Source: Isoetes taiwanensis
Lineage: Eukaryota; Streptophyta; Lycopodiopsida; Isoetales; Isoetaceae
Assembly (NCBI GenBank): GCA_021234155.1
Contig: JAJEKV010000013.1
Span: 8,567,193-8,631,192, forward strand
Direction: 5' to 3'
Length of the DNA: 64,000 nt
Shown: positions 1 through 12,699 of the stretch, piece after piece
Layout of the letters: the number at the start of each line of letters is the position of its first letter
Numbering within the stretch: the stretch's first letter is position 1
The notes under the pieces: model-generated
Databases searched by the model: none
What the model was told of the DNA's origin: nothing
Seen by the model: only the letters and a program-made list of their open reading frames with translations
Made by a program: the position numbers and the translations under genes

Positions 1-617
1 TACTTAAAATCTTCTTTAAAATATTCTGGACATATAAATCCTACGCAATTAAGGACGTGGGTTATGCCATTTGATTTTAGGGTTTCAATATTTCTTGCCA
101 CTGCATCGCTGCCAAGGTAGATATGCTCTGCAACCCTGGAGCACTCTTTATCAAAGAAAGCAAATTTGTCCCTCTTCATTTGCATCTCTGTTGGTTCAGA
201 CGCATTCCTGGAGCGCTGAACCACTGCAAGATCAAGCTTGATTTCTAAACCATTTTTCATACGGTTAATGCTCCGAGGAGTAGAAGGACTCCACTCCCTT
301 GGATCATCTATGCTGGATCTGGGAACGGGCTGCAGAGGCGGTAACAATGGTCTACTTCTATTGCTCTGTGATCTTGGAGTAACAGGGAAGGAAATACCTT
401 CAGAGGCGGATTTTTCATCGGTATATGGTTGAAGGTATGACCTTGACGTATGAAGTCTTGGACTAGACGGAGCTGAATGAGAACACCATGAAGCTGATCT
501 CCAAAACCGTTTGTTTTTGCTTTGAGCCTTGGCTTCTTCCATTTCATCACCACCACAGTCATCTTTCTTCTGCTCTGAATCCTTTGCATTTTCTTCAGAC
601 CTATTTTCCTCTGCCAT
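1..617 (-). CDS. MKP1: MAP kinase phosphatase 1 (MKP1-like), N-terminal part, cut by window edge
   Basis: Dual-specificity phosphatase that inactivates stress-activated MAP kinases in plants. Reading the minus strand from ATG at 617-615, the frame stays open to the window edge (about 205 codons). Visible hallmarks, in order: an acidic, Lys-rich start; FWRSASW near residue 39; a Ser/Pro-rich stretch; LPPLQPVPRSS near residue 93; KRDKFAFFDKECSRVAEHIY; then GITHVLNCVGFICPEYF at the edge. This order matches the N-terminal extension and the start of the phosphatase domain of plant MKP1. The catalytic HCxxxxxR loop and the gelsolin-like C-terminus lie beyond position 1. An in-frame TAG sits 15 codons upstream of the ATG, so 617 is the first possible start in this exon; a preceding 5'UTR intron is possible. 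No frameshift or stop is seen, so the gene looks intact as far as visible. Confidence 0.9.
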   Translation of the reverse strand, partial: MAEENRSEENAKDSEQKKDDCGGDEMEEAKAQSKNKRFWRSASWCSHSAPSSPRLHTSRSYLQPYTDEKSASEGISFPVTPRSQSNRSRPLLPPLQPVPRSSIDDPREWSPSTPRSINRMKNGLEIKLDLAVVQRSRNASEPTEMQMKRDKFAFFDKECSRVAEHIYLGSDAVARNIETLKSNGITHVLNCVGFICPEYFKEDFK

Positions 618-2751
618 CTCTGGATCCAGTTTTCTACCAACAAACTTCTTAAAAGCATTCTAATGCGGGATTTGCAGCAATTATCGTACATGCAAAAGGC
701 GCCATTTGTTAGATCTTAATACCAAGCTTAGTGCTTTCCGAGCTTTCAATGAAAGGAACCAGCATTCAGAACTCAAAATGGTAAGAAGCCTTCATAACAA
801 AGACCCAGGTTTCTTCACTGCCCTAAAACAACTTCTGACAAGTAAACACACTCTTACCAGATGAGGTCGGATGAGCAGAAAAGCCAACTAAGTTTGACTC
901 ATTCAGAAAGCGTGCCTCCATAACCAAAAACCCAAAACAACGCCTGATTCCGCTGGCCCACCTTCGCAAATCAAACACATACTCAACCGGATTGGGCCAT
1001 TATAGGGCACCATTGCAGGCAATATTAAGCTCGATCGAAAGCCCGAAGGTTGGAGGTGTCAGATATCGAGGCAAATAGGGCGAAGGAGGGCAGATCCGTG
1101 CCAAACAGCCTACCGGCAGTAACGGCGGCGGCCCCGGGCTTGCTCCAGTCCAGAGGTTCCAGTCTCAGTCAAAAGTTGGCGTAACAGGATGGCGAATGGT
1201 GAGCTGCAGTTAAGGGTTAGTTAAGGTACTTTTCAAATGTAGCGGGTGGGATAGTCAAATATGGAGTCTTTTGTCTTTTGTTTATTGTGGTGCTTGCTAG
1301 GGTTTGCCTTTGCCAACTAACCTCGTACCTTGTGATGTTAGGATGTCAATGTCTTTCTAATTTCTTCCATAACTTAACATTTATTGACCTATCTACTATT
1401 GCCATAATTTTCCATTGACCATTGAAGTTGTTCTTCTTTAGCATACTTCCACTTCCTGGCTCTAGCGCCTAGGCCACTGCCGACCTCACGTAGTCAGTCC
1501 AGCACAACATCAAGCAACCAGGCAGAAGCCCCACAGAGCTTCCACAAGCAAGTTACACAGAGGCCGCATAGTGAGCAGCTTGGCCTTAGTTTGGCCTCAT
1601 CCAATCGAGTTTGTCAAGCACGATCTCCATCTGCAACATCCCCATCTGCAACCAGATATTGCAAAACGGAGTCAACATTGTCGTAATTTTCAAGACCCTT
1701 CCCATTAGAAAGCACAACTTACTAAGGTCCGATGGCTTGAGCATTTTGCTCCAATCCCTGGAACAGGAGAACCTTTAGATCGATTTCTTTGCACTTCAGC
1801 AACAAGTGCCCCCAAGGTTACCTCTGTCAGCTCAGGAGTTTCTTCTGAGAACTTGGTAAGATGCGTCATTTGCAGGTCCAACCATTTTGCTAAAAAGTAA
1901 GCTCCTGCTTCAATCTCTGAATCTGCGTTATTCTACCATCTTGGAAGCAGGTGGTCCGCAGCCATCTACTCCACCCAGCACAAAATTATGTACTGATGCT
2001 GGAACCCAAATATTCGATCAAACCTGCATAGATTTCGCAGTGCAAATGGAAGACCAGGTGCAAACAAAGACCATGGGGCAAAAGGAAGACTAGGTGCAGG
2101 CTCGGTTATGCCAAAGTCCTCATCGACCCAGCACAACATTATATAAGAGAGCTCAGTGGCTAGCCAGATGGAATGTGCAGGAGCACGGGTGCATACAAGT
2201 GGACACAGAGGTTGATCCGATAGCCTGAGGCATTATCTTGACACTTGTTTCCTCGACAAGCTTTGGGAGCCCAGGGCCTTGGAGCAGGCCAAAACAGCAC
2301 GTTACAAGCAACACATAAACCTCATGCTCGACTGCGGCCCACAATGCTACCTGTATTCACAATTGCCCATGCAAAAACACACCCATCGCCTCCATTCGCA
2401 CATGTGCCTACCATCTCTGAATTGAGATATGCAGGTGGATTGGGGAGCCACGTCACGACAGGCTTTGTCAGTGCTGGCATGTGGGAGCCATTCAGGATGA
2501 ATGTCACACTTTCTAGAGCTGCCCGGCATATGATCAGATCGGGGCACGCTACGCTCTCTTGGTCAGGCCCGACCAACTGCTACATATGGTACTGAGCATG
2601 GCTTCGGTGCGATCACTAGGAGCATACATTCAAGAGATAACGGATCTGAGGGCTCAGATATGCCCCCTAACAACCACTTGATGAGCAAAAAATACTTGAT
2701 CATGTACATATATATATTGGCACAGCTTGTCAAAAGTCTTATTGTTGCCAC
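618..2751. other. Upstream region of MKP1; no gene recognised
   Basis: A GC-rich patch around 1070-1200, with a run of CGG/GGC, is the best candidate for the MKP1 promoter or 5'UTR. The rest has only short open frames without family resemblance. I see no RNA gene here. Confidence 0.4.
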
Positions 2752-2887
2752 GGTTTTTTCCTCGAAAATACTTCAGGGCGGGATTTTTTAATACGGGCAG
2801 TAATATACCTGCTGCGCTCCTGTATTGGGTCCCAGGCTGATTGGTCTCCCTGGACAATTAAAAAACATTCAATTCAATTCAATTCGT
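2752..2887 (+). repeat. SINE-like dispersed repeat, copy 1, with (ATTCA)n tail
   Basis: The segment contains GGGCGGGATTTTTTAAT, then CAGTAATATACCTGCTGC, then TGGTCTCCCTGGACAATT, and ends in the simple repeat CATTCAATTCAATTCAATTC at 2866-2885. The same succession of motifs occurs inverted at 31941-32100, so this is a dispersed family. Its 3' part also appears at about 14845, 15097 and 56310. The short length, lack of coding and simple-repeat tail fit a SINE or the 3' end of a non-LTR element. I did not find a convincing Pol III A/B box pair. Confidence 0.6.
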
Positions 2888-5779
2888 ATTTGGAGGATTT
2901 ATAAGGGATTCCCATGTTTGTCAAGGTCATAAAGTGACTTTTTAAATAATCCAATTTGATCAAGAATTGGGTAAGTAGAGAATTATGTGAGGCATTTAAA
3001 TCCTGACAAGTTGGAAGATTATTTGAGCCATTGTAGATTGAGAAAAGTAATTCTTCTATATTGGGAATGTTGATTAGAATCACAAAGGATTTGGTGGTAG
3101 TAAGCCCTAGTAAGCAGTTATTGCAGTTTAGAATGGATACATGATTGAACCTCGGTATATATTATTTCGCATTCGCTATGGTAGAAGGGAATCTTATAAG
3201 AATGAGAAGTGCCGTATTCAGAATTCTAAGTTAGGATTGAAACGTATTAACACGTTCTTCATGATCTTGAGCTATTACCCAAGTATTTGTATGGTGTCTT
3301 ATCGAGTCGATTTGACTGGCACCCTGAAATGATGAGAGATGATGATAATTAGTATTAAAATTCAAAGGTAGGATGGCAAGAATTAAAAGGACTATAAGAA
3401 TTATAGATATTTTGAAACTTATGTAGAGAGGCCATGTTATTTAGAAGGCCCGAGTGAAAAGAACAAGGTATGATGTGCCAGATAAAAGTATGGAGGAAAG
3501 AACATATTAGTGGATATGATGGATATGTGCGGTGGTATTTGGTTGAAAAGCGAGAATTCTGTAGCACATAAAGGAGCAAGCTTGGGGATTTTATAGCATA
3601 AGTATGGTTATATATCTTGTTAAGTTGTCTTGTGGATTTGTCATAAATCAAGGTAATGGTTACGCATCGACTATCCAAGTAAAAAGACACAAGAGTTCGT
3701 TGGGATGCTACAACATTAAGCAACACTTTGGTTTCTAAAAAATGATTGCATATACCCTAAAGGAGAGTTAGATTTGAAATTGAAGCTATAAGGATTGGCC
3801 TATGCATTTTACTTGTTAGTTTTTGGATTGGCCACCAAAAAGGTTTCATGTAATCATATGTCTAGTCCGAACTGAGTATCTTTATTTCCATGGTAGGCTT
3901 AGCATTCTATGGAAAATGATAAATTTCAAGGATGCAGTTCTACCACGTTTGACATATTAAGTTGAACGTGCAAGACTCTTAGCTTATATTGTTGCATTGG
4001 ATGTGCACTAATGCATAGTACATATAACATTTGAGCATGGTTTCTAGTTAACGATAGGATCAATGCATTGAAGCTATTTGTTGAGATAGATAGTAGACAT
4101 CTTTAGCATGGCTAAATTGTTATGTTTATAAAGCTAGTTAGACAAATGAAGCTTGGAAAGGGATGGCATTGAATTGGAATAGCAACATAACGCAGTTATA
4201 AATTTTGGTTGAAGTCAGCATCACGCCACTAGGCAGCATCTAACTGGACATGTGATCACACACCACACTACATTACTCGGTTGGGCCTGCCCCCAACCAC
4301 TTTACATTGCATCTGTATGATTTGACACCCAACAGTTCAGAGTTGCTGGAAGGAATGTTGTATTGACTTGGGAATTATAAAATTTAGTAACTAAGGAAGA
4401 TCATTCTAGAATGAATGACATCTTGTTATGATATATCACTGCAACACCAACCAAATATAGAGTTTACATTGACATGCAATTTTGTTAACTCCAAAGTCAG
4501 TTGGGTTATTTATCTCAAAGACAACAGTTTTGAATGATCAATCTAGTAGTACCATTCAGAGTAAAAGCACGTTGTGGTGTCCTAAGTCGGCTGTCCCCCC
4601 GTCCCCCCAAAATGTGGTCGCGCATCCTCCACTTTTGTGGTATGATACTATAATTATAGCACCGCCCAACTATCGTTATTTAAGAATGGAGTCCCAATTG
4701 GTTGTCAATGAGGTAATCCGTCCACAAACCGGTATTTCAGACAAAAGAAATGATGAAGAAAAGATGCCAGAGGAAAAGAAGAAGAGAGGAAAGGTTGGAG
4801 CTTGCATAATCGACAGAAGGATCCGGTTTATCAAGAAGTGCAAGCATTAAACGTCGAATTGTCCTTAATTTGTTAACATCTTTATATAAACAAACCAAAG
4901 AAATTGAGGATAGCACGAAGAAAGAAATTTTACTTGAGTTTTTGAGGGATAAAACATTGGAAAATTTTATAAGTGAAGGATTAAAGGATTTGGAAGCCAA
5001 GAGCATTGTCATTAGAAGCCTTTGAGACTCTATATAGACTGTGAAACTCTCTACCAGCAATGACTGCCTAGCAACAAAGAATAGTTGTCTTGCAATATCT
5101 GTACCATGTCGTGCAGATTTAGAAACAAGTGAAAAATCAACCAGAGGGACCTTGGAAAGGTATTAGGTGTTCACCCAATAAACCTACAAAAGGCAAAGAA
5201 AAAGAGGGCAGAAATCGATTACAATGGTGGAACAGATATAAAAGATTCAAAAAAATTGGATTGAGAACATCAGAGTGTCTCCTAACACAAAGGATATTAG
5301 AACTAGAAGATTGGAGAGAAATGTAAGAGAAGAACATGTTGCCCACTATCTGGAGGAATCACAAGTTAGTTTTTGAATTTTGTTATGAGTTATGGTGCTT
5401 AATGTGGTGGTGCATGTGGTAGTTATTGTGTTGTACAATATTTGTGGTGTACTATATGCAGCATGTGAATTGTGTGTAGTTGACTCTGAAATGCAGCTAA
5501 ATAATATATAATGTGTGAGAATATTAGAACATGACAGAATTGAGTTACAAGTACTATATTCTTTTACTGGGTCTGTGTATCACAATATTTGAGAATGACA
5601 AACGGATCCTAGAAGTTTAATTTTATTCAAAGACAATGTATGTCAGCAGAAAGTACACATTCTATCTGAAAGTATCTATAATATATTAAAAAAGTACTAT
5701 ATTACAAAATTTGGCTTTTCAAAAGCTTTGGCCTTGTACATAGTAGAATAGACCCGAGATATTTTACCCATGTATTTCA
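2888..5779. other. No gene recognised
   Basis: AT-rich sequence with short open frames on both strands (for example 3355-3726 minus and 4482-4850 plus). None has a recognisable domain or codon bias. It may be old transposon DNA, but nothing here supports a specific class. Confidence 0.4.
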
Positions 5780-6211
5780 CTAAGCAGTAGGACTAGTTCC
5801 AGTGGTGGTGCATCTAACAGTTTTTTGCACTAAGTCATCCAAGCTTTGTGTTATCATGTTAGAAGTGCAGAGAATCAGGTTTGGCATAGCTTCCTGCATT
5901 CGCTCGTGATATGCAACCATCCTTGCCAATAGGTCACGCTGTTGCCAGATCGGAATTCCGAAGTGCCTATTAATCCATTCTATTTCTTTTTTTGTAGTTG
6001 TATGTATCATAAGATCGGAGACCTTGTCTTTTAGCTCTATTTCTGTCATTCCGACTCCAAAGACAGCCATTGATAGCCTAGCATCTACTCTATTGAATGC
6101 ATGCATCATAGCTTCAAAATCTGCAATGGCTTTTGGCATATCCGCCTTCAGAGACAGGTCATGGACCTTGGTTAGAGCATACTTCAGGCCATTAATATGG
6201 GACATTGTCAT
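5780..6211 (-). CDS. Hypothetical 143-residue open frame
   Basis: An ATG-started frame of 143 codons that I do not recognise. The product looks mostly alpha-helical and mixed-charge, without signal peptide, Cys/His clusters or membrane segment. The start begins MTMSHINGLK and lies inside the first copy of a ~35-bp tandem duplication (6191-6258), so the upstream context is disturbed. It could be a small gene, the last exon of a decayed gene or a transposon remnant. The main argument for coding is its length in AT-rich DNA. Confidence 0.25.
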   Translation of the reverse strand: MTMSHINGLKYALTKVHDLSLKADMPKAIADFEAMMHAFNRVDARLSMAVFGVGMTEIELKDKVSDLMIHTTTKKEIEWINRHFGIPIWQQRDLLARMVAYHERMQEAMPNLILCTSNMITQSLDDLVQKTVRCTTTGTSPTA

Positions 6212-6258
6212 AGAAACTTGTGCGCATTAATATGGGACATTGTCATAGAAACTGCATG
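6191..6258. repeat. Two-copy tandem duplication, ~35 bp
   Basis: ATTAATATGGGACATTGTCA followed by TAGAAACT occurs at 6191 and again at 6226, in direct tandem. It duplicates the start region of the hypothetical minus-strand frame. Confidence 0.85.
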
Positions 6259-6711
6259 CTTTTGTACACATTACTAAGCTACATAATTATAATTAGGTGT
6301 TTGGAACCAACACCATTGACTAAATTGACGCCCATTTGTGATGAACAATTAACCAGATATTTGGAAAAATTATAACAAATTAAATGTGACACATATCTAT
6401 ACTTATGCACGGCAATGTCAGACGCACGCTTACCTCTTTTGGTGCAGAAGGCCATTTGTGCTCCTAATGCAGTCAAGGGGTGTTTAATATGCTATGCTTA
6501 ATTTATCTCCAATGTAGCCATATTGAGGTGAATGTACAACTGAACCCCTTATTCACCCCTTATTCCTACACCGTACGTAAAGTTCCTCATTTGTGGGGTA
6601 TGCAAGTACAAAATTTGCTATACTGTATAACAAGATTCGCAAAATACTATAAGATTTCAAGCGGAATACTATATGGTGTTGATTTCGTACGTGCAAAATA
6701 CAATTATGAGG

Positions 6712-7918
6712 GCTCTCGCTGCCCTACGTCACTCCCCGTGTGAATATGCACCCAAACCAAAGGGGGTTTAAGGGGGATTTTAATTTAAATGTGTTAGACC
6801 CAATGGTTGTGTTAATTAATGTCAATGGTAGTTATGTGTTGGTTGTTAATGTCAATGGTTGTTATGTGTTGGTTGTTATGTGTTGGGGGATTTAATTTTT
6901 ATATGTTGGATGGTTTGTGTTGCAAAAAAAGTTTTTTGGCCCCTTCGGGGCCTTAGGGACGTCACCCTCCCCCCCGGTGTGGCAAAAATTTTAGAATTCA
7001 AACCAGAAAAAAACTAGAATTCATTTGAGGCTTTCATCACCTGTAGCTTTTGAATTTGATCACAATAAAACAAATAGAACATAAGTAAAGGTTGCCATAA
7101 AGATAGAGCAGATTGATCCTATTATTCTGAAAGTCATAAAGTTTGCAACACCCATACACAAACATTTTTCAACTGGAATTTAACAGCAGCCTTTGGCCTC
7201 CATGGATTCTTGTGGTGAGAAACCAAAGTGGGAAACTTTTCTGCTTGTTAGCACAAGGATCTAGAAGCCTTGGAATTTGCTTAATAACTGCCTCAAAATC
7301 TAAAAATGCATGGTAATTTTTTGCAAGCTTCATTCGGAATGAGCCATAAAACAATATCCAATAGCGCAATCCTGTATTAATCAGCTGATAGGATACCAAA
7401 CCTGGCCGAAAAATTTCTGTTTTAGCATAGATAACTTAACCAAACATATCCATATCATACACTATCAAAAAGATCTCGGAGAGAGCTTTCCAACGCAATA
7501 AAAATCATCTCAAACAGAGCTCTGGATCAAAAGTTATGATAAGAAATGTGTTGCCGGCGGGGAAACTGCACTACATGCGCCCTTCAAGCCCTTCATGTAC
7601 CCATTATGCACCACACACACAAAAAGAGGGCTTTTGTTGTGAGCCATTGGTTGTTGACCATTGGAAAAAAAAGGCTAAAATCAATGGCCATTCATGTGCC
7701 CATTATGCACCACACGCACAAAAAAAGGGCTTTTGTTGTGATCAATTGGTTGTTGACCATTGAAAAAAAAAAGGCTAAAATCAATGGCTCAGAAATAGTG
7801 CACTCTAGATGTACGCATTAGTACATCCATTTAAATACATCACGAAATCATAGGAAAACCTTAGTGAAAAGCGTACAAAAACACAAAGAAAACCCCCTGT
7901 TATTATGCTACATATTCA
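6712..7918 (+). repeat. 1.2-kb inverted repeat, copy A
   Basis: This segment matches 19210-20413 in reverse complement, by eye about 95% in the parts compared. One end reads GCTCTCGCTGCCCTACGTCA, the other ends CTACATATTCA. Internal landmarks are a GGCCCCTTCGGGGCC palindrome near 6939-6953, C-runs, and a ~96-bp motif present twice (about 7594-7785) containing CCATTATGCACCACAC. A 76-codon minus-strand frame (7169-7399) has its counterpart in copy B. No terminal inverted repeats or target duplication were found, so the class is unknown. Confidence 0.85.
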
Positions 7919-9178
7919 AATGAATCTAATATTATTTGATTTGTTATTAATCACAACTGGTATGACTTATATGATGAAAATTTATCTGTACCTAGCTTTT
8001 CTTGATGTATTTGACTACTATGTAACATTACGAGCAATGTTTTGGATCTGTATCCCTGACATTCCTTATAGAACATCGTTTTCTGTACTAAAATCCATTC
8101 TTTAAATACAAAGTTAATAGCAAAGGTCAAAGAAATATTTTGCACCGACGAGGTTGCCAAGTTGGCGCACTTCATCCAACTAATTGACGACTTTCTATTT
8201 GCTCAAGTCTACCTAAGAGAACATTGTTTACGCAGATGTGCTTTGAGAGAGGTAGGTGGAGGATAGAGTACACGCATCTACCTATTGGATAATGTAGTGC
8301 ACTGACGAATTGGCATTTTAGTAGCAAAAGAACTCCCCTATGTTGGATTATGGAATGGAATGTATTTTAGGGTCTACAAATTGTTTCGTCCTGAGGCAAT
8401 ATTTGATTCCATTAAATGAGCATCCAACGAAGTACACCATTAGGCCCTTGGTGATGTGAAGATGCATATTTAGAGTTCCATCATTTTCTAAAGTATGCCA
8501 ACGAAACAGGACATTTTTTTTTTGATTTAAACTACTTCTAAGGGTCACATTTTGAGCATAAGTTTTGGATCTGTCCTTCCAAATTTTCGTCTTTAGAGGT
8601 AACTGCTCCCCACATTCCTTATGAAACATTGTTTTCTCTACTGAATCTATAAACACAAAGTTAATGAATTAATGACACTGTCATTAGACACTTTCCATAA
8701 CAAAAATAATTACAAAAACAAATAATATCCATTCTTGCCCAATAACAAGAAGGTAGGTGGCATGGAACTCCTCGACATATAAGATACTGCCCGAGTTGTC
8801 TTGACCCAAAGATTGAGTCAGAGGTACAAGCGTTTCTGGAGTGTCCTGCCTATAATTATTTATGAGAAAATATAACATCTTAGGTTCCACATTGTCGGAG
8901 CTCTTCGATGTACCTCCAAATCTCCTTAGTTCTTATCTTAGGGATGTTTGGAAGGAGCGTGCTGACATAATAGAGTTATTTGTTAATATGGAAGTCCTTG
9001 AAGCTACTGGTGCCTTTGTTTAAGTGCCTCATGGATTATATATCTTATGTAATATGCTTCGCCATATGGACCTGAGGGTCTTAAATGGCGTGATCAATAA
9101 AAAATAAAATTAGATAACTTGCATGAAGTTGCAGATAGGGACATTAACGGTCGAGTAAAAACTCATGCCAGAACATTA
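7919..9178. other. Possible Helitron interior with duplicated sub-segments
   Basis: Two related stretches, about 8027-8115 and 8551-8660, share TTTTGGATCTGT, ACATTCCTTAT and AACACAAAGTTAAT-type blocks. Both read on the minus strand as short open frames containing KTMF(H/Y)KEC. A further minus-strand frame at 8684-8890 is unrecognised. The region lies directly before a Helitron 3' end, so these may be captured gene fragments. That is inference. Confidence 0.35.
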
Positions 9179-9208
9179 GCGCGACAACGTCGGGCACACG
9201 TTTACTAG
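9179..9208 (+). mobile_element. Helitron 3' terminus
   Basis: A 17-nt hairpin (9179-9195; 7-nt arms with one mismatch around AAC) is followed after nine bases by CTAG at 9205-9208 and then T. Hairpin plus CTRR plus a following T is the standard Helitron 3' end. Two other ends in the window share the layout. The 5' TC end was not located, so the element length is unknown. Confidence 0.7.
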
Positions 9209-10660
9209 TAGCATTTAATTTGTTTTTATGTATCTCGAACATCTATAATCAAAATAGTAACTTACAATCAAGGATTTCATTCATGAATCATCTTATCTTC
9301 TGATAAAGGATTCAAGAAGGTTCACATGGTCTACTAGAGCAAAAATCAGGACTAAGAAAAAAGCAATACCAAATGTATTACTAAAGAAAAACTTACAAAT
9401 TGATTCCATGACGCAAAATCACATTCAAAACAATCTTTTATGTTGATATTAATATATTAAATATGGTTGATATATTAAACATGATTTTTATTTGTAAGGA
9501 AAATGAACTGGATCATGTTTCTATCACACAAAGCCCCTTCTTCTCGGGTAGCTCCTTGGATGGTGGTGTAGATTGAAATCTAGTGGCTAAGAGGAGATTG
9601 GACAAGATTGATCAAAGGACCAGAAACAAAATCTCTTTTTACTGAAAAGTCATGAACCGATATTAGCAGCCATAACATGGCAAAACACATTGACCAGGGG
9701 CTGATCAGGCTTTAAAAGGAGCGACCAGTGCAGATCATCCATCTTGCAGAATCATGGAAGTGTGGGATGCTGCCAGGAGATCTGAAAATCCTACCGAATT
9801 CTGCCGAATATCTTTTGATACAATTCGTGTGTGTTTGATTATGGCTCATTGTATGAACGTAATGACGAAAACTATCAATGTAAGAATCCATAAGCACTCA
9901 ATTTCACTATGTATGCTTGAAGCATTTGCTGGCGACATGGCCATCAAGGTCATTATCTAGCCCTTATTAGACGTTCTTTACGTCTAAAATTTTGCCTATA
10001 GGCTAGTATCGACTAAAAGTCATGCCACAAAGTTGGTTTCAAATAGAAAGATAGTCATATAGAAACAGGGGAAATATGGAAAGAAGAATAGAAGGAAAGA
10101 TCAAACGAAGATCCCAGAATCTAAGAAAAAGAGCATACCTAAGAACCTTGGCCTGAAATAGCAAGAAAATAAAATTTTTTTTAACCATGTAATAAATTCT
10201 TTGAATCCTTGTGATAAATTAGTACAAAAAAACCAAGGAAGAAACTATGAAGCAAAATAAGGTACTTTAGAAAGATAGTTATCAACTTCATGGAACGGGA
10301 GGGAAGAAAAGGTGAGACAAAAAGTAGTGCAAACTTAGTTTAGGTGCCAAGAGGACAAGAGAACAAGGATATATTACACACAATAGATCCACCTTCCCTT
10401 TACCTGCCAGGAAAATCCCAAGCAATCTCTATCGTCTAACCGTAATAAGTGCCACAAACCCCACCCACAAATTCCAGGCAGTCCCAACCATGTGTTCGAA
10501 ATATTTTATGGAATATTACATTCAAATTGAATCTAAGGCCTTGCAAAGGACAATCCCCTCTCCAACAAAAGGGTTGCCGCTTACGGGCAACCCAAAAAAG
10601 CAAGACATTTGTAAATCTAATAAAATCACAATAAGTTTTAGTAAATTCCCATGAACACAA
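9209..10660. other. No gene recognised
   Basis: AT-rich intergenic sequence between a Helitron end and a LINE poly(A) tail. Only short open frames are present, and no domain is seen. Confidence 0.4.
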
Positions 10661-12690
10661 TATTTTTTTTTTTTTTGAAGAACGTGTTTTACTTCATATT
10701 ATACACTCAAAATATTACAAAGTACTTCCAGAAGTAAGAAATGTCCCTGAAGCATCAATCACTTTTAGATGATCACTCCATATTGGAATTTTAATACGAT
10801 CAGGCCAATTGGAGATCTGAAAGCAATTATACAACTTCTTACGAATTTCTTGAAGCACCACCTGAGAAGAAATATTCTTATCATAAAAGACCTTTCTTCG
10901 CCTTCGTTCCCATACACTCCATATTAGCCAAGACTTTGCCATGTGAAATGCAATCCTTTTAGAAGCAGTCCACTGATTTGGATAAATACCCAAAAGAAAG
11001 TGCTGACTATCCAAAGCTCCAAAAAGAGAATGCAGCCAGGACCTAAGACTACTCAGCTCTGCACACAAATATAAACAGTGCTCCAATGTTTCAATGCACC
11101 GCTCACACATTGGGCAAAGTGGGCTTACTCCCGGCTTAAAGCGATGAACCATCTCATTAACTCTCAAAGAGCGATGAATCACCTGCCAAAGTAGAACATT
11201 TACCTTTTGAGGATTATATTTAGACCAAACAAGGTTCCAGATGGATTGCCATTGAGAAGGCAAAGTCTGTAAGTGCCATTTTTGAGAAGGTGATAAAGTA
11301 TTTGAGGAGGTAAGCAATCTGTAGCATGAACTTACTAGCTTCTTGCCTTCTTTAATACCTTGAACAAAGTTCCAGCATCTCTTGTTACCCACCTTCTGAA
11401 TTAGAGGGAGAGCACTTGCTACATAAGCCCATATACTGATATCTTTATCCAACAACCCATATGTCTCCTGAAACCATTGCCAAGGAGCAATGTCAATACC
11501 AAAATAGAAATAATGCCTGCTCTCCTCCGCCTCGCTTGGGAATGCGCATGCATAAATTCTACAATTGGGTGTAGTTGTCCATGAGTATACAAAGGCAACC
11601 ACAGAAAGGGGGAAGATGCCTGGAGACAAGCTTCCCAATCAAATGTAATCACCTGCTGGACTACCTTCCAGGCCCGAAGCAAGCCTTTCAGTACGGGAGA
11701 GGCATGTGAAGAAGCTTTCAATGGATATAACAATGCCCAAGGGAGCTCAATTCTCACACCTCGCTTATGAAAAACCATACACTTCTTTACTGATTGTTTA
11801 AGTAACTTCATGCCTGGTGATGCACAATCATCTTTCAACAAACTGAACAATAGCTTAGAAGCTAAGACCTTACCCTGTAAAGAAAGATCCAACATACCAA
11901 GTCCTCCTTGTTGTTTAAACAACATACATTTCTTCCACGCCACCTTCACAGTGCCACCTTGATCGATACACCAGACAAAATCTCTTACAATCTTTTTTAT
12001 CTCTGCAAACTTAGAAACTGGAGCCAATAGAACCGAAACCAAATAAATATGCGTATTGTTCAATAATGACTTAGCTACTTGAATTCTACCTGCCAAGGAT
12101 AACTTTGAACCTCTCCATCAAATCAGTTGCCTTTGTAAATTTAAGATAATTTCATCCCATGCGTCATTCATGTCAATATCTAAACCAAAGGGGACTCCTA
12201 GAAGCTTTGTCTTTGCAGATGGTACAACAACCTTCCAGGCATACTCATATAAAAAATGCGGAACTGCTTCCTTCCCCACCCATAAAGCACTACACTTAGC
12301 CCAATTAAGGAGACAGCCAGATGCAATTGAAAATATATCCAAAATCTTTTTGATTATCTGCACATTATTCTCTTCACCATCCACTAGCAAGAAGGTATCG
12401 TCTGCAAACTGATTAACCAAAACCTGTTCACCTTCCTCCAATAATAATCCCTTTACCAAACCATCCTTTTCAGCCTGATGCAATAGTTGCGAAAGTCCTT
12501 CTGCCACTATAGTAAACAAAAAAGAAGCTAAAGGGCAACCTCGCCTTATTCCACGTTCAATTGAAAAAAGCACCAATGGTTCTCCATGATACAGTACTAC
12601 CCCCTTAGCAGAAATCAACATTTTTTGCATCATAGATCGGAAACCAGACCCAAATCCCAATTTCAAAAGCATGGCATCCAAGAAAAACAA
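10661..12690 (-). mobile_element. L1-like LINE, 5'-truncated
   Basis: The element runs on the minus strand and ends in a poly(A) tail, seen as a T run at 10662-10676. It begins abruptly inside the reverse transcriptase near 12690, where the motif before the LDAMLLKLGFG block is missing. That is the usual 5' truncation of a non-LTR retrotransposon. Its C-terminal protein resembles that of the longer LINE at 22.8-28.6 kb, so both belong to one family. I saw no convincing target-site duplication; short A-rich strings on both sides are not decisive. Confidence 0.88.
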
Positions 12691-12699
12691 CAAAAACAT
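10715..12699 (-). pseudogene. LINE ORF2 remnant: reverse transcriptase palm/thumb and zf-RVT region
   Basis: Three overlapping minus-strand frames (12699-12118, 12096-11419, 11638-10715) together give the C-terminal half of ORF2, so at least two frameshifts separate them. The first frame has the RGIRRGCPLASFLF block and the catalytic QFADDTFL motif (FADD box), followed by the LLNWAKC and KTKLLGVPFG blocks. The second covers the thumb and linker (WAGRIQVAKSLL-type start, FVWCIDQGG). The third contains the zinc-binding-like PQKVNVLLWQVIHRSL and LCPMCERCIETLEHCLYLC, then the conserved SWLIWSVWERRRRKVF tail. It is inactive in this copy because it is truncated and frameshifted. Confidence 0.85.
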
